Below, one piece after another: positions 1-7,347 of a stretch of DNA of 64,000 nt; position 1 is the first letter of the stretch; each line of letters opens with the position of its first letter. A program made the translations under genes and the position numbers. Origin of the DNA: Bacteroides sp. CAG:770 (GTDB taxonomy: Bacteria > Bacteroidota > Bacteroidia > Bacteroidales > UBA932); assembly GCA_000435075.1 (NCBI GenBank), contig FR890667.1, positions 63,977-127,976 on the forward strand. The letters run 5' to 3'. The notes below the pieces were generated by a model. The model ran no database searches. It was given only the letters and a program-made list of their open reading frames with translations, and was not told the DNA's origin.

Positions 1-96
1 AAGACAGCAGCCAAGGGCGGTGTAGGCAACATGTTCTACGACGATCCAGCCCTCTCACGTGCAGCCATTGCTCTCTACGAGGGTGACAAGGAGTAA
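1..96 (+). CDS. C-terminal tail of an unidentified protein (5' end outside the window)
   Basis: An open frame runs from the first base to a TAA at 94-96 and encodes 31 residues ending in EGDKE. Its codons look like those of the clear genes downstream, so it is probably a genuine gene end. The fragment has no motif I can assign to a family, and no function is proposed. A tandem repeat starts about 20 bp after the stop, and the first strong terminator is at 331-376. Confidence 0.55.
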   Translation, partial: KTAAKGGVGNMFYDDPALSRAAIALYEGDKE

Positions 97-114
97 TCCG
101 AAAAAACGACAATA

Positions 115-325
115 ATCGCAGGGCTATACGATTTCTGCCGAGTTCAGGGTACCCGTCATAACCCAATTCGAACATCGCAACAAGGTCTATATAAGTTTTC
201 CATAATATAAGCCCAAAGCGAGTATCGAATAGGGTTCATACAAGGTTTACCAGTTATAATCCCAGTGCGAATATCGCAACAAGGTTCATACGAGGTGTTC
301 CAACTGTAGCCTCAAATGCGATCCC
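115..325. repeat. Degenerate tandem repeat, about 50-bp period, four units
   Basis: The phrase ATCGCAACAAGG or a variant recurs at about 115, 174, 224 and 273. Each copy is followed by versions of TTCATACAAGG and then TATAAnCCCA-AnnGCGA. The last three units are spaced 50 and 49 bp apart. Units differ at many positions, so this is an old array and not a CRISPR. It lies directly after the first stop codon. Confidence 0.6.
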
Positions 326-330
326 CAATA

Positions 331-376
331 AAAAGGGTGACTGTCAAGTCCAAAGACTTGCCAGCCACCCTTTTTT
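331..376 (+). terminator. Strong hairpin terminator (could act in both directions)
   Basis: GGGTG-aCTGtCAAGTC pairs with GACTTGcCAGc-CACCC around a 4-nt CAAA loop. The stem is flanked by an A-run on the left and six T on the right, so it can stop transcription from either side. It probably ends the transcript of the partial gene at 1-96. Confidence 0.75.
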
Positions 377-486
377 CATATCCCCCAACTATTCAGACAA
401 AGTAGAGCCTGTGTCAAGCCTGTGCCAATTTCCGCGCCATCATATGCAGTTTGTCCGGAGAAACCCATGTTCTCACGGACGTTTTC

Positions 487-650
487 TGATTTCATCACCA
501 ATCGCAACTCCCACGTCTCTTCGCCTGTGCCACGCCAAACGTCACAACCCACGTTCCATTTTGTCCCGTCTAAAACGTTTTCCCAGAACAAAACCCATCA
601 AAACCACCATTCCGTACCGCTAAACCGATTTATATGGGACAAAAACCTCA
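487..650 (-). repeat. Dispersed intergenic element R1, copy a
   Basis: This 164-bp stretch is nearly identical to 1101-1264 (copy b). The core, 553-646, holds two palindromic units with centres 50 bp apart, at AAAACGTTTT (572-581) and AAACCGATTT (622-631). Each unit is bracketed by TTTTGTCCC-type and GAACAAAA- or GGGACAAAA-type arms. The reverse complement of the core also matches 44487-44578. Short open frames here are shared between copies only because the DNA is duplicated. Confidence 0.8.
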
Positions 651-716
651 GTTTCAGTATGGCCTAGAAATTATTAACTAGCATAGGTAACAATAAAAAA
701 GAGGGGATAGAGTAGA

Positions 717-734
717 GTGTCCTTACAAGGACAC
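717..734. other. Perfect short inverted repeat
   Basis: GTGTCCTTACAAGGACAC is a self-complementary stem of about 8 bp with almost no loop, in the non-coding region between the R1 and R2 elements. It lacks a T-run, so a terminator role is not supported. A second, weaker hairpin (CTCCA/TGGAG, 851-866) is followed by ATTTTT and could be a minor terminator. Confidence 0.4.
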
Positions 735-940
735 AGGGCTAAGTCTCAAAACCGCTGACACCCTTAATATCTACGATAGTGTCCTTTCACCCTTTCAATC
801 CTGCCGAAGCGAAGCCGTCTGTACGCCTTCACCCAAACAAGCCTGAAAACCTCCACTCTAATGGAGATTTTTACTAATGTGGAATATTGTCTTCTTTTCA
901 TTATGATATTTATCGTTAAGTGTGAAAGACAAATTCTCCT

Positions 941-1101
941 AGTTCAAGCACCTCCCCTCTTAGACGACAAAAGCAGGTATCCACTTAAGGGATAGATACC
1001 TGCCTTGCTTTCTTAACGATGTCACAATCATAATGACATTGCAAATATACGAATTATTTTGAATTAACGATGCCTAGAATGACATATTTTGAAATTGTGC
1101 T
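941..1101 (-). repeat. Dispersed element R2, copy a: promoter-like box plus two hairpins
   Basis: This segment is about 90% identical to 1472-1632. Read on the minus strand it has a TATATTTG -7 box (1042-1049), then an ATGTCA/TGACAT stem-loop. Next comes a 9-bp hairpin, GCAGGTATC/GATACCTGC (973-1003), followed by CTTTTG. That is the layout of a short transcription unit of about 70 nt with its own terminator. No matching -33 TTG is evident. It could be a small RNA, or a mobile hairpin element with incidental promoter-like sequence. Confidence 0.6.
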
Positions 1102-1264
1102 GATTTCATCACCAATCGCAACTCCAACGCCTCTTCGCCTGTCGCCACGCCAAACGTCACAACCCACGTTCCATTTTGTCCCGTCTAAAACGTTTTCCCA
1201 GAACAAAACCCATCAAACCCACCATTCCGTACCGCTAAACCGATTTATATGGAACAAAACCCTA
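1101..1264 (-). repeat. Dispersed intergenic element R1, copy b
   Basis: Second copy of the 164-bp repeat at 487-650, with only scattered substitutions and small indels. The core 1168-1260 keeps both palindromic units at the same roughly 50-bp spacing. It directly abuts R2 copy a, so the R2a-R1b junction is a compound of two repeat types. Confidence 0.8.
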
Positions 1265-1351
1265 CGCCCTGCCTTTTTCCGGACAAAACGTACTTGGTCT
1301 TGCTACCGAACTGACACACATTAATCATGAAAACAAATGGCCATAGAAAAA

Positions 1352-1429
1352 CGGTGAAAAATAACGCGGTTTTTTACACCGTTTGTCGCAAAATGATAAT
1401 CGGTGTAAAAAAAGCCTCATTTTTACACC
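1352..1429. repeat. Paired-hairpin element R3, copy a
   Basis: Two successive hairpins, 1352-1381 and 1401-1429, each have a CGGTGTAAA-like left arm and a TTTACACC right arm. Their starts are 49 bp apart. The same paired layout recurs at 63772-63849. The arms are A/T-runs bounded by GGTG and CACC, resembling REP/BIME-type paired palindromes. Confidence 0.65.
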
Positions 1430-1471
1430 AAATATCCCAAGGCCCAGCATCGACATAGCTGAGGCCGTCCA

Positions 1472-1632
1472 AGTTCAAGCACCTTCCCCTCTATACGACA
1501 AAAGCAGGTATCCATTTAAGGGATAGATACCTGCCTTGCTTTCCTCAAGAATGTCATAATTACATGACATTGCAAATATACGAATTATTTTGAATTAACG
1601 ATGCTCAGATTGTCATATTTTGAAAAAGTGCA
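1472..1632 (-). repeat. Dispersed element R2, copy b
   Basis: Copy of 941-1101 about 530 bp away. The minus-strand TATATTTG box (1573-1580) and the GCAGGTATC/GATACCTGC hairpin (1504-1534) are conserved. In the other hairpin the arms are ATGTCAT and ATGACAT, a perfect match here but a G/T variant in copy a. Conservation of pairing in both copies suggests the folds matter. Confidence 0.6.
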
Positions 1633-1756
1633 AATTCCATCACCACCTTTCTCCATTTGACTTCTCCCATTTCTGGTTTGCCATCTCACTGACACAACAA
1701 AAGCAGGGCTCATCACCCTGCCTCTCATATATCTGTCTGTCATTGACCTAATAATC

Positions 1757-2656
1757 TTAGAAAACTTCGATCGTGTAGCTGGCACGGAACGACTGGCCCG
1801 GGGCAACGGCATTGACAAGATCCTTTTCGGAGAACTCTCCGGTGAAACCGGCTCTGTCGCAGCGGCCGTACCACGGCTCGATGCAGACAAACGGAGCATT
1901 GAGTCCGGCAGGCGACCACAGGCCAAGCGCCGGTGTGTTGAACTCCAATGAAACGAGCGGCTCACCCTCGCACGACTCCAGAACCACCTTCGAAACCTGT
2001 TGATTGTCAATGATAAAGGCGTCATGGTCGAATGTCGTTGTCTTCAGCGGAAGCCTTCCGTCAGGAGTCTGCAACTCGTGGACATGCTCCGTATCCGCAC
2101 AACCTTTCTCTGAAATCAGCAAATACTTCAGCGACTCCAGCGGCTTCGTCTCGCCATTCTCGCCCTGCTTATACAGCCTGAAAGCGCCCCGCTCCTCAGT
2201 ATCGGGATTGAAATCCGGAAAATAGAACGCCGGATGAGCGCCAATCTGGAAATACATCGTCTTGTCATCGTCATTGCAAACCTCCCACATCACCTGTATC
2301 TTATTGCCGTTCAGCTTGTAACCGATTCTCAATGTAAATGCGTAAGGGTATTTTGCCAATGTCTCAGCATCAGACTGGAGCTCGTACCACAATGTGTTCT
2401 CGTCAGACGAAATCAGATGGAAATCCATGTCCCTGGCAAATCCATGCTGGCCAAGTGTATATTCTTTTCCATCGATTCTATATTTCTTTTCCCACAAACT
2501 GCCTACGATAGGGAACAGAACCGGTGCGTGCCTTTTCCAGAATGCAGGGTCCGCCTGCCAGATGAATTCTCTGCCGGAATGGTCTCTGATGCTACAGAGT
2601 TCGGCTCCGTGTCTGTCAACCTTAATCGACAAAATGTCGTTCTTCAGTGTCTTCAT
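1757..2656 (-). CDS. Aldose 1-epimerase family protein, LacX type
   Basis: A 299-residue galactose-mutarotase-fold protein. Near the N-terminus it has the conserved run HAPVLFPIVGSLW followed by LGQHGFARD, diagnostic of the LacX branch of the aldose 1-epimerase superfamily. A second conserved region, FQIGAHPAFYFP, lies mid-protein. Members interconvert sugar anomers, but the substrate cannot be read from sequence. There is no signal peptide, so it should be cytoplasmic. It stands alone, transcribed away from the DUF4954 gene from a TACATTTG -7 box at 2716-2723. Length is normal for the family. Confidence 0.85.
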   Translation of the reverse strand: MKTLKNDILSIKVDRHGAELCSIRDHSGREFIWQADPAFWKRHAPVLFPIVGSLWEKKYRIDGKEYTLGQHGFARDMDFHLISSDENTLWYELQSDAETLAKYPYAFTLRIGYKLNGNKIQVMWEVCNDDDKTMYFQIGAHPAFYFPDFNPDTEERGAFRLYKQGENGETKPLESLKYLLISEKGCADTEHVHELQTPDGRLPLKTTTFDHDAFIIDNQQVSKVVLESCEGEPLVSLEFNTPALGLWSPAGLNAPFVCIEPWYGRCDRAGFTGEFSEKDLVNAVAPGQSFRASYTIEVF

Positions 2657-2715
2657 ATTGGTTTTATGTGTGGTTTATACGTATGTCGGGCCGTTTTTTT
2701 TTAAGCCCGCATCCA

Positions 2716-2723
2716 CAAATGTA
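2716..2723 (-). promoter_or_regulatory. -7 box (TACATTTG) of the epimerase gene
   Basis: The minus strand reads TACATTTG, fitting the Bacteroidota TAnnTTTG consensus, 60 bp upstream of the ATG at 2656. No clear TTG is found 19-21 bp upstream, so it is a partial promoter match. Confidence 0.5.
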
Positions 2724-2834
2724 ATAAATTTTTCGTGCTATTGTATCGTTTTGTAAGGAAAACATGACACGTAACTCGATTTTTGCGTTCTTCATTGACC
2801 TTTTCCGATAATTTCGTAAATTGGGATCAAATAT

Positions 2835-2995
2835 GTAAGCGTTAAAAAATAAGTTGGTAAAGATTTGTGAAGAATTTTCGAGGATAGACCTGTTTTCGAA
2901 GAAGGAGTGTACTGGACGCACACGACTGATGAGAAGGGAAATGTAGACCGAAAAGGCGAACAAAGATTACCAAGCTATTTTTTGAAGGTTGCTAA
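2835..2995 (+). repeat. Leader-type dispersed repeat R4, copy a
   Basis: About 160 bp aligning with 63029-63176. Shared blocks include AAGTTGGTA-AGATTTGTGA, TTTCGAGGATAGA, GGACGCA-ACGACTGATGA, ATAGACCGA, and AAAGATT-CCAAG followed by TTAAGGATTACTAA-like sequence. It sits immediately upstream of the DUF4954 start, in the same orientation as the gene. The other full copy precedes the Fur-family gene. A 30-bp fragment precedes the TIGR02757 gene. Confidence 0.75.
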
Positions 2996-3024
2996 ATGGT
3001 TTATCAGAAATAATATACGGAAAA

Positions 3025-5007
3025 ATGAAAACCTACATCTCATTGACAGCTCAGCAGATAGCGCAGCTGGAAGCACAATCGTGCAGATGCGAGGACTGGA
3101 CCAATGTCCTCGTTGACCCGGAATTCGACCCGGAATACATCAGAAATGCCAATTTCTCAGGGCAAATCAAACTCGGCGCCTTCAGGAAAATCTTTACCCT
3201 GGCCGGAGGCATCCACAAGCACAGCGGAATTTACCACGCCACCCTGCACAATGTCGTAGTCGGGGATGACTGCATGATAGAGCACGTCCGCAACTACATC
3301 GCAAACTACGTTATCGGCCGCGGCTCCTATCTGGAAAACGTCACCGACCTCATCACCTACGGAGAGACCACTTTCGGCAACGGAATAAAGATCAAAGTCC
3401 TCAATGAAACTGGCGGACGCGAGGTGGCCATCCATGACCATCTGTCCTCCCATGAAGCCTATATATCAGCACTTTACAGACACAAACCTGCATTGACAGA
3501 AGCCCTCGACGCGATGGTTGAGCGGTATGCGGCGAGCGTCTGTGCGCCTTTCGGCGTCATCGGCGAAAATGTCGAAATCCTCGACGCGATGCATATTGTC
3601 AATGTCAATGTCGGTGCGTATTGCAAGATAAAGGGTGTTTCCCGTCTGCGTAACGGCTCGATAATTTCGTGCAAGGAGGACCCGGTCGAAATCGGCATGA
3701 ATGTAATCGCGGATGACTTTATCGTCGAGAGCGGAAGCAAGATAACGGACGGGGTGATGATATCCAAATGCTTTGTCGGCCAGGCTTGCGTGCTTGGTCA
3801 TGGCTACAGCGCCTCAGAGTCCCTGTTTTTCAGTAATTGCCAGGGCGAAAACGGTGAGGCGTGTTCGCTTTTTGCCGGTCCGTACACGGTTACGCATCAT
3901 AAGTCAACCTTGTTGATAGCCGGTATGTTTTCGTTTATGAATGCCGGCTCGGGGTCCAACCAGAGTAACCACATGTACAAGCTCGGGCCGATTCACCAGG
4001 GTATCCTGGAGAGGGGAGCGAAGACGACTTCCGATTCATATATCCTCTGGCCAGCCAAAATCGGTGCGTTCTCCCTGGTGATGGGCCGTCATGTCAATAA
4101 TCTGGATACGACTGATTTGCCGTTTTCCTATCTTATTGAGCAGCAGGGTTCTACATACATTGTCCCGGGCGTGAACTTGAAGTCTGTCGGCACGATTCGT
4201 GATGTTAAGAAGTGGCCTGAGAGGGATAGGCGCAAGGACCCGCATCGTCTGGACCATATCAATTTCAATCATTTGAGTCCGTTCACGGTTCAGAAGATGT
4301 TCTCCGGCATTGACATTCTTGAGCGTCTCAAGGAGGCTTCAGGTCTAAGGGCCGACAATTACTCATATAAGAAGGCGACGATACGCAATGCGGCCTTGTT
4401 CAAGGGTATAAAATATTATCAGACTGCAATCGTGAAGTTCTTGGGTAACTCGCTGATTTCCAGGATTCAAGATTTCGATATCAGCACCGACGAGGGCCTT
4501 CGTCGTGCTCTTCGTCGGGATACGTCTGTCGGTTCAGGTCAATGGGTGGATATTTCAGGTCTTATAGCTCCGGCTTCTGAAATCGAAAGGATCTGTGATG
4601 ATGTGATATCCGGTGTGATTGCTGATGTCAATGTCCTTTCGGATCGTTTCCTCGATATTTTCAATCACTATTATAGTTACGAGTGGACTTGGGCATATGA
4701 TGCCATCGAGCGTTACTGGAAGATTGACCTTTCTAAGATTACCCGAAGCGAGGCGGCCGAGATTGTGAAGCAGTGGAAGAATGCCGTAGTCTCGCTAGAC
4801 AAACTGATTTACGATGATGCCAGCAAGGAGTTCGCCCTGACCAGCATGACTGGTTTCGGCGCCGATGGCGACAAGACCCGCCGTGATGAGGATTTCAATG
4901 CCGTCCGAGGCGGCGGTTTCGATGATAACCCGTTTGTCCAGGAGGTCCTTGACCATATCCGCCGCAAGTCCGCCCTGGGCGACAGCATCATAGCCCGCCT
5001 CAGATGA
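3025..5007 (+). CDS. DUF4954 family protein (predicted left-handed beta-helix)
   Basis: A 660-residue protein recognised as the Bacteroidota-specific DUF4954 family from its N-terminus (MKTYISLTAQQIAQLE, then WTNVLVDPEFDPEYI). Residues about 40-400 are rich in short I/V-G-x-x-x-x turns (VIGRGSYLENV, VGDDCMIEHV, VNVGAYCKIKG), as in hexapeptide-repeat acyltransferase or nucleotidyltransferase beta-helices. The enzymatic role is unknown. I chose ATG 3025 over one at 2989 because the family N-terminus begins there and the extra 12 residues come from the upstream repeat. A hairpin terminator follows at 5026-5071. Confidence 0.8.
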   Translation: MKTYISLTAQQIAQLEAQSCRCEDWTNVLVDPEFDPEYIRNANFSGQIKLGAFRKIFTLAGGIHKHSGIYHATLHNVVVGDDCMIEHVRNYIANYVIGRGSYLENVTDLITYGETTFGNGIKIKVLNETGGREVAIHDHLSSHEAYISALYRHKPALTEALDAMVERYAASVCAPFGVIGENVEILDAMHIVNVNVGAYCKIKGVSRLRNGSIISCKEDPVEIGMNVIADDFIVESGSKITDGVMISKCFVGQACVLGHGYSASESLFFSNCQGENGEACSLFAGPYTVTHHKSTLLIAGMFSFMNAGSGSNQSNHMYKLGPIHQGILERGAKTTSDSYILWPAKIGAFSLVMGRHVNNLDTTDLPFSYLIEQQGSTYIVPGVNLKSVGTIRDVKKWPERDRRKDPHRLDHINFNHLSPFTVQKMFSGIDILERLKEASGLRADNYSYKKATIRNAALFKGIKYYQTAIVKFLGNSLISRIQDFDISTDEGLRRALRRDTSVGSGQWVDISGLIAPASEIERICDDVISGVIADVNVLSDRFLDIFNHYYSYEWTWAYDAIERYWKIDLSKITRSEAAEIVKQWKNAVVSLDKLIYDDASKEFALTSMTGFGADGDKTRRDEDFNAVRGGGFDDNPFVQEVLDHIRRKSALGDSIIARLR

Positions 5008-5025
5008 CGGCTGGCCGGTTGTTCC

Positions 5026-5071
5026 AAGCAGGCGGCTAAGCTCGGCCAAAGTCGGTGACCCGCCTGCTTTT
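5026..5071 (+). terminator. Terminator of the DUF4954 gene
   Basis: AAGCAGGCGG pairs with CCGCCTGCTT, with TTTT following, 18 bp after the stop codon. The stem is GC-rich with a 24-nt loop. A degenerate copy of the loop and right arm recurs about 67 bp further on (5100-5134). Confidence 0.75.
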
Positions 5072-5516
5072 CAACATTTGGAATAAATGCCTCAGCAGCG
5101 GCTACACTCAGTCAAAGTCAATGGTCCGCCTGCAAGAACCACCAATAGGGGCTCCGTCGGGATTTTCACCTGAAATGTCCGCCAATCTTGCCCAGATCAG
5201 GGGAGAACCTTGTGTCCCGCTGTTATGTATTTACTTGTTTTCACACCCCGTAAGCGTCTCCGGAGTTGCGTCTTGACGCGTTGCCCGCTGTTCCGTACTT
5301 TTGCTTTCCGTCGGGATGGTGCCACATTGATTTTTGTAACAACTTGATTTGTAGGTAGTTGTAAAATCGCGTGTGGATTAGTGCCAAAAAAAAACATCGG
5401 AAATCCACGCTTAAAATAAATGACACCTGATTGTCAATGAATTACAAAGGTGGCCGTGGCGTCGTCCCGCCCTGGGACTGTCAATGTCATGCGGGCGTGG
5501 TCAGGTACGAAACAGA
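5072..5516. other. Non-coding gap between convergent genes
   Basis: About 445 bp between the DUF4954 terminator and the stop codon of the first SusD gene. No credible gene or promoter is seen. It contains three copies of the GTCAATG heptamer (5117, 5433 and 5480), which is notable because the neighbouring SusC/SusD block is almost devoid of it. No clear terminator for the SusD transcript was found. Confidence 0.5.
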
Positions 5517-7328
5517 TTATGGTATTCTCCTGATGAGCGTCTGGCCGTTATTCTGACCGAGGTTAGGGTCGAGAAGTGACTGTCCTGAAGGGATAGGCTC
5601 CAGATAGTACTTGTCATTCCATACACGGTCAACCTTAGCGCCGGTACCTGTAGCAGCAGAAGTATTATAAGGTGACTTATAGACTTTGCCATCTACAGTG
5701 ACGAAGAAGTTCGCCTCCATCACACCATTCCAGTCAGAATCTTTTACAGACTCACTGTATGCCTTCAGGGCATCACTGGAAACTCCGACGTATCCTGCAG
5801 GATTCTCCTTGGTATCAAGATTCTTTCCGAGAGCCCATCTCATGAGGTCATCATGACGGAATCCGTCAGCCATGAGTTCACTTCTGCGGTCACGGCGAAG
5901 CTCCTGGAGAAGAACATTAGCAGCAGGATCCTTAGGATCTTTGGTAATGACAGTACCCTCGACTGAGCAGCCGTCAGTACCGACGAGTTTCAATGCCGGA
6001 ATCTTGCCATGCTTAGTACGGAGAACATTCACGGACTTGTCAAGGTCTGCCTGAGTAATCTGATTGAGTTCGGCACATGCCTCGGCATAGTTTTCGAGGA
6101 CCTCAGAATACTGGAAAATAGGACCGTCGGTATCATTCATAGGGCCAAGCCATGTTCCAAGTCCTTCATATTCAGTCTTTTTATCCCACTCAACAAATTT
6201 AGTAGTCCAGTATCCAGTTGTAGAATTGATACCTGCATCATAACTGAGTTTGACAACAGGAAGAATTGTCGATGTGACAGTGCATCCGAGACGTGCATCA
6301 CGGCTGCTGAAAATACCGCTCAGGGTAGAATCGTCATAACCGCCTACCTTCATGTGGATAGGCAGACCATTGGACTGTGCATAGTTTTCCACTGCGCTCT
6401 TGGTCAATCCCCATGTAGCAGTAGATGTAACCACATATCCGTACTGGGTGTGACCGGCTGGAAACTTACCGCCATTGACATTGGCAATAGAATAAATCTT
6501 GTAGAGGAGAACTTCCTTGCTTCCGGCCAATGACAAAGAGTTGTACATGGTCTTGTAGTTGTCTGAAATCTCATACAGACCACTGGATATCACCTTGTTG
6601 GCAGATTCCTTAGCCTTCGCGTAGAACTGCTCAGGGTGGCCATTTGATAACTTGTGGTATTTCTCCCATGCTCCCTCATAAAGGGCAACTCTGGAAAGAA
6701 GAGCCGCAGCAACCATATTGTTTACAGTATTGGCTCCTGCCTTGGACGGTTCCAGACAGTTGTTCATCGCAAACTCCAGATCCGCAACGACATTATCCAT
6801 TACAGTGACGCGTGAATCCCTCGGACGGGTAATGTTCTCCTGCTTAGAGAAATCCACTTCTGAATCTACCCATACTACATCTCCATAAGTCTTCACCAAC
6901 TCATAGTGATAAAGAGCTCTGAAGAAACGGGCTACTCCTCTCCAATGATTTGCAGCAGCCTCTGACAGATTAGGTATTCTGTCCACACGTGACAGAAGGA
7001 TATTGGCTTCACGGATCCTGTCATAAGGAGTATTCCAGGCAGAAGATGAATTAGGAATATTCTTGGTGAATTCCGTGAATGATTCGGTAGCATAATCATC
7101 CGTCAAGGTCTCACCATGATACTGACCTCTTGTCCAACCTGAGCCGTAGCTCATACTGCTGAGATAGCCATAAAATTTCCAAGAGTAAATTTCAAGAGCC
7201 GATTCAGAAGTCCAGTTGGTGTCGTCCGAGTTGCTGTCCAACGGTTTCTTGTCCAGATAGTCGGAACATCCGCTCAGACCGATGGCAGCCACAGCGGCCA
7301 TCGCTAACATATAGAATTTATTTCTCAT
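5517..7328 (-). CDS. SusD/RagB-family outer-membrane lipoprotein (pair 1)
   Basis: A 603-residue SusD-like glycan-capture lipoprotein. It has an N-terminal signal peptide with lipobox LSGC (Cys about residue 21), then the family-typical CSDYLDKKPLD opening. Helical TPR-like segments include WRGVARFFRALYHYELVKTYGDVVW, and a late region reads ELRRDRRSELMADGFRHDDLMRW, both hallmarks of SusD_RagB. It lies 19 bp downstream of its SusC partner. No enzyme gene accompanies the pair, so the ligand cannot be inferred. It carries only one CATTGAC-type heptamer, near 6471. Confidence 0.93.
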   Translation of the reverse strand: MRNKFYMLAMAAVAAIGLSGCSDYLDKKPLDSNSDDTNWTSESALEIYSWKFYGYLSSMSYGSGWTRGQYHGETLTDDYATESFTEFTKNIPNSSSAWNTPYDRIREANILLSRVDRIPNLSEAAANHWRGVARFFRALYHYELVKTYGDVVWVDSEVDFSKQENITRPRDSRVTVMDNVVADLEFAMNNCLEPSKAGANTVNNMVAAALLSRVALYEGAWEKYHKLSNGHPEQFYAKAKESANKVISSGLYEISDNYKTMYNSLSLAGSKEVLLYKIYSIANVNGGKFPAGHTQYGYVVTSTATWGLTKSAVENYAQSNGLPIHMKVGGYDDSTLSGIFSSRDARLGCTVTSTILPVVKLSYDAGINSTTGYWTTKFVEWDKKTEYEGLGTWLGPMNDTDGPIFQYSEVLENYAEACAELNQITQADLDKSVNVLRTKHGKIPALKLVGTDGCSVEGTVITKDPKDPAANVLLQELRRDRRSELMADGFRHDDLMRWALGKNLDTKENPAGYVGVSSDALKAYSESVKDSDWNGVMEANFFVTVDGKVYKSPYNTSAATGTGAKVDRVWNDKYYLEPIPSGQSLLDPNLGQNNGQTLIRRIP

Positions 7329-7347
7329 ATAATCAAAGTATTAGAAA

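Noticed and set aside
115..325. CRISPR array
   Set aside because: The whole 50-bp unit is degenerate, with no constant repeat and unique spacer structure, and no cas genes are present.
411..667. Short overlapping open frames of 60-85 codons in the left repeats, repeated near 1070-1324
   Set aside because: They are similar only because the DNA element R1 is duplicated, and different frames are open in each copy. There is no protein-like composition or family match.
1585..2025. Minus-strand frame of 146 codons overlapping the epimerase gene end
   Set aside because: It is out of frame with the clearly conserved epimerase and its composition (many Arg/Ser) is typical of an antisense shadow.
2925..2970. 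Possible hammerhead ribozyme (CTGATGA followed by CGAAA in R4 copy a)
   Set aside because: The intervening sequence does not form a convincing stem II, and the CGAAA core is not kept in R4 copy b.
5008..5516. tRNA or other structured RNA gene in the gap between DUF4954 and SusD
   Set aside because: Apart from the terminator hairpin and its degenerate echo, I found no cloverleaf or T-loop signature.
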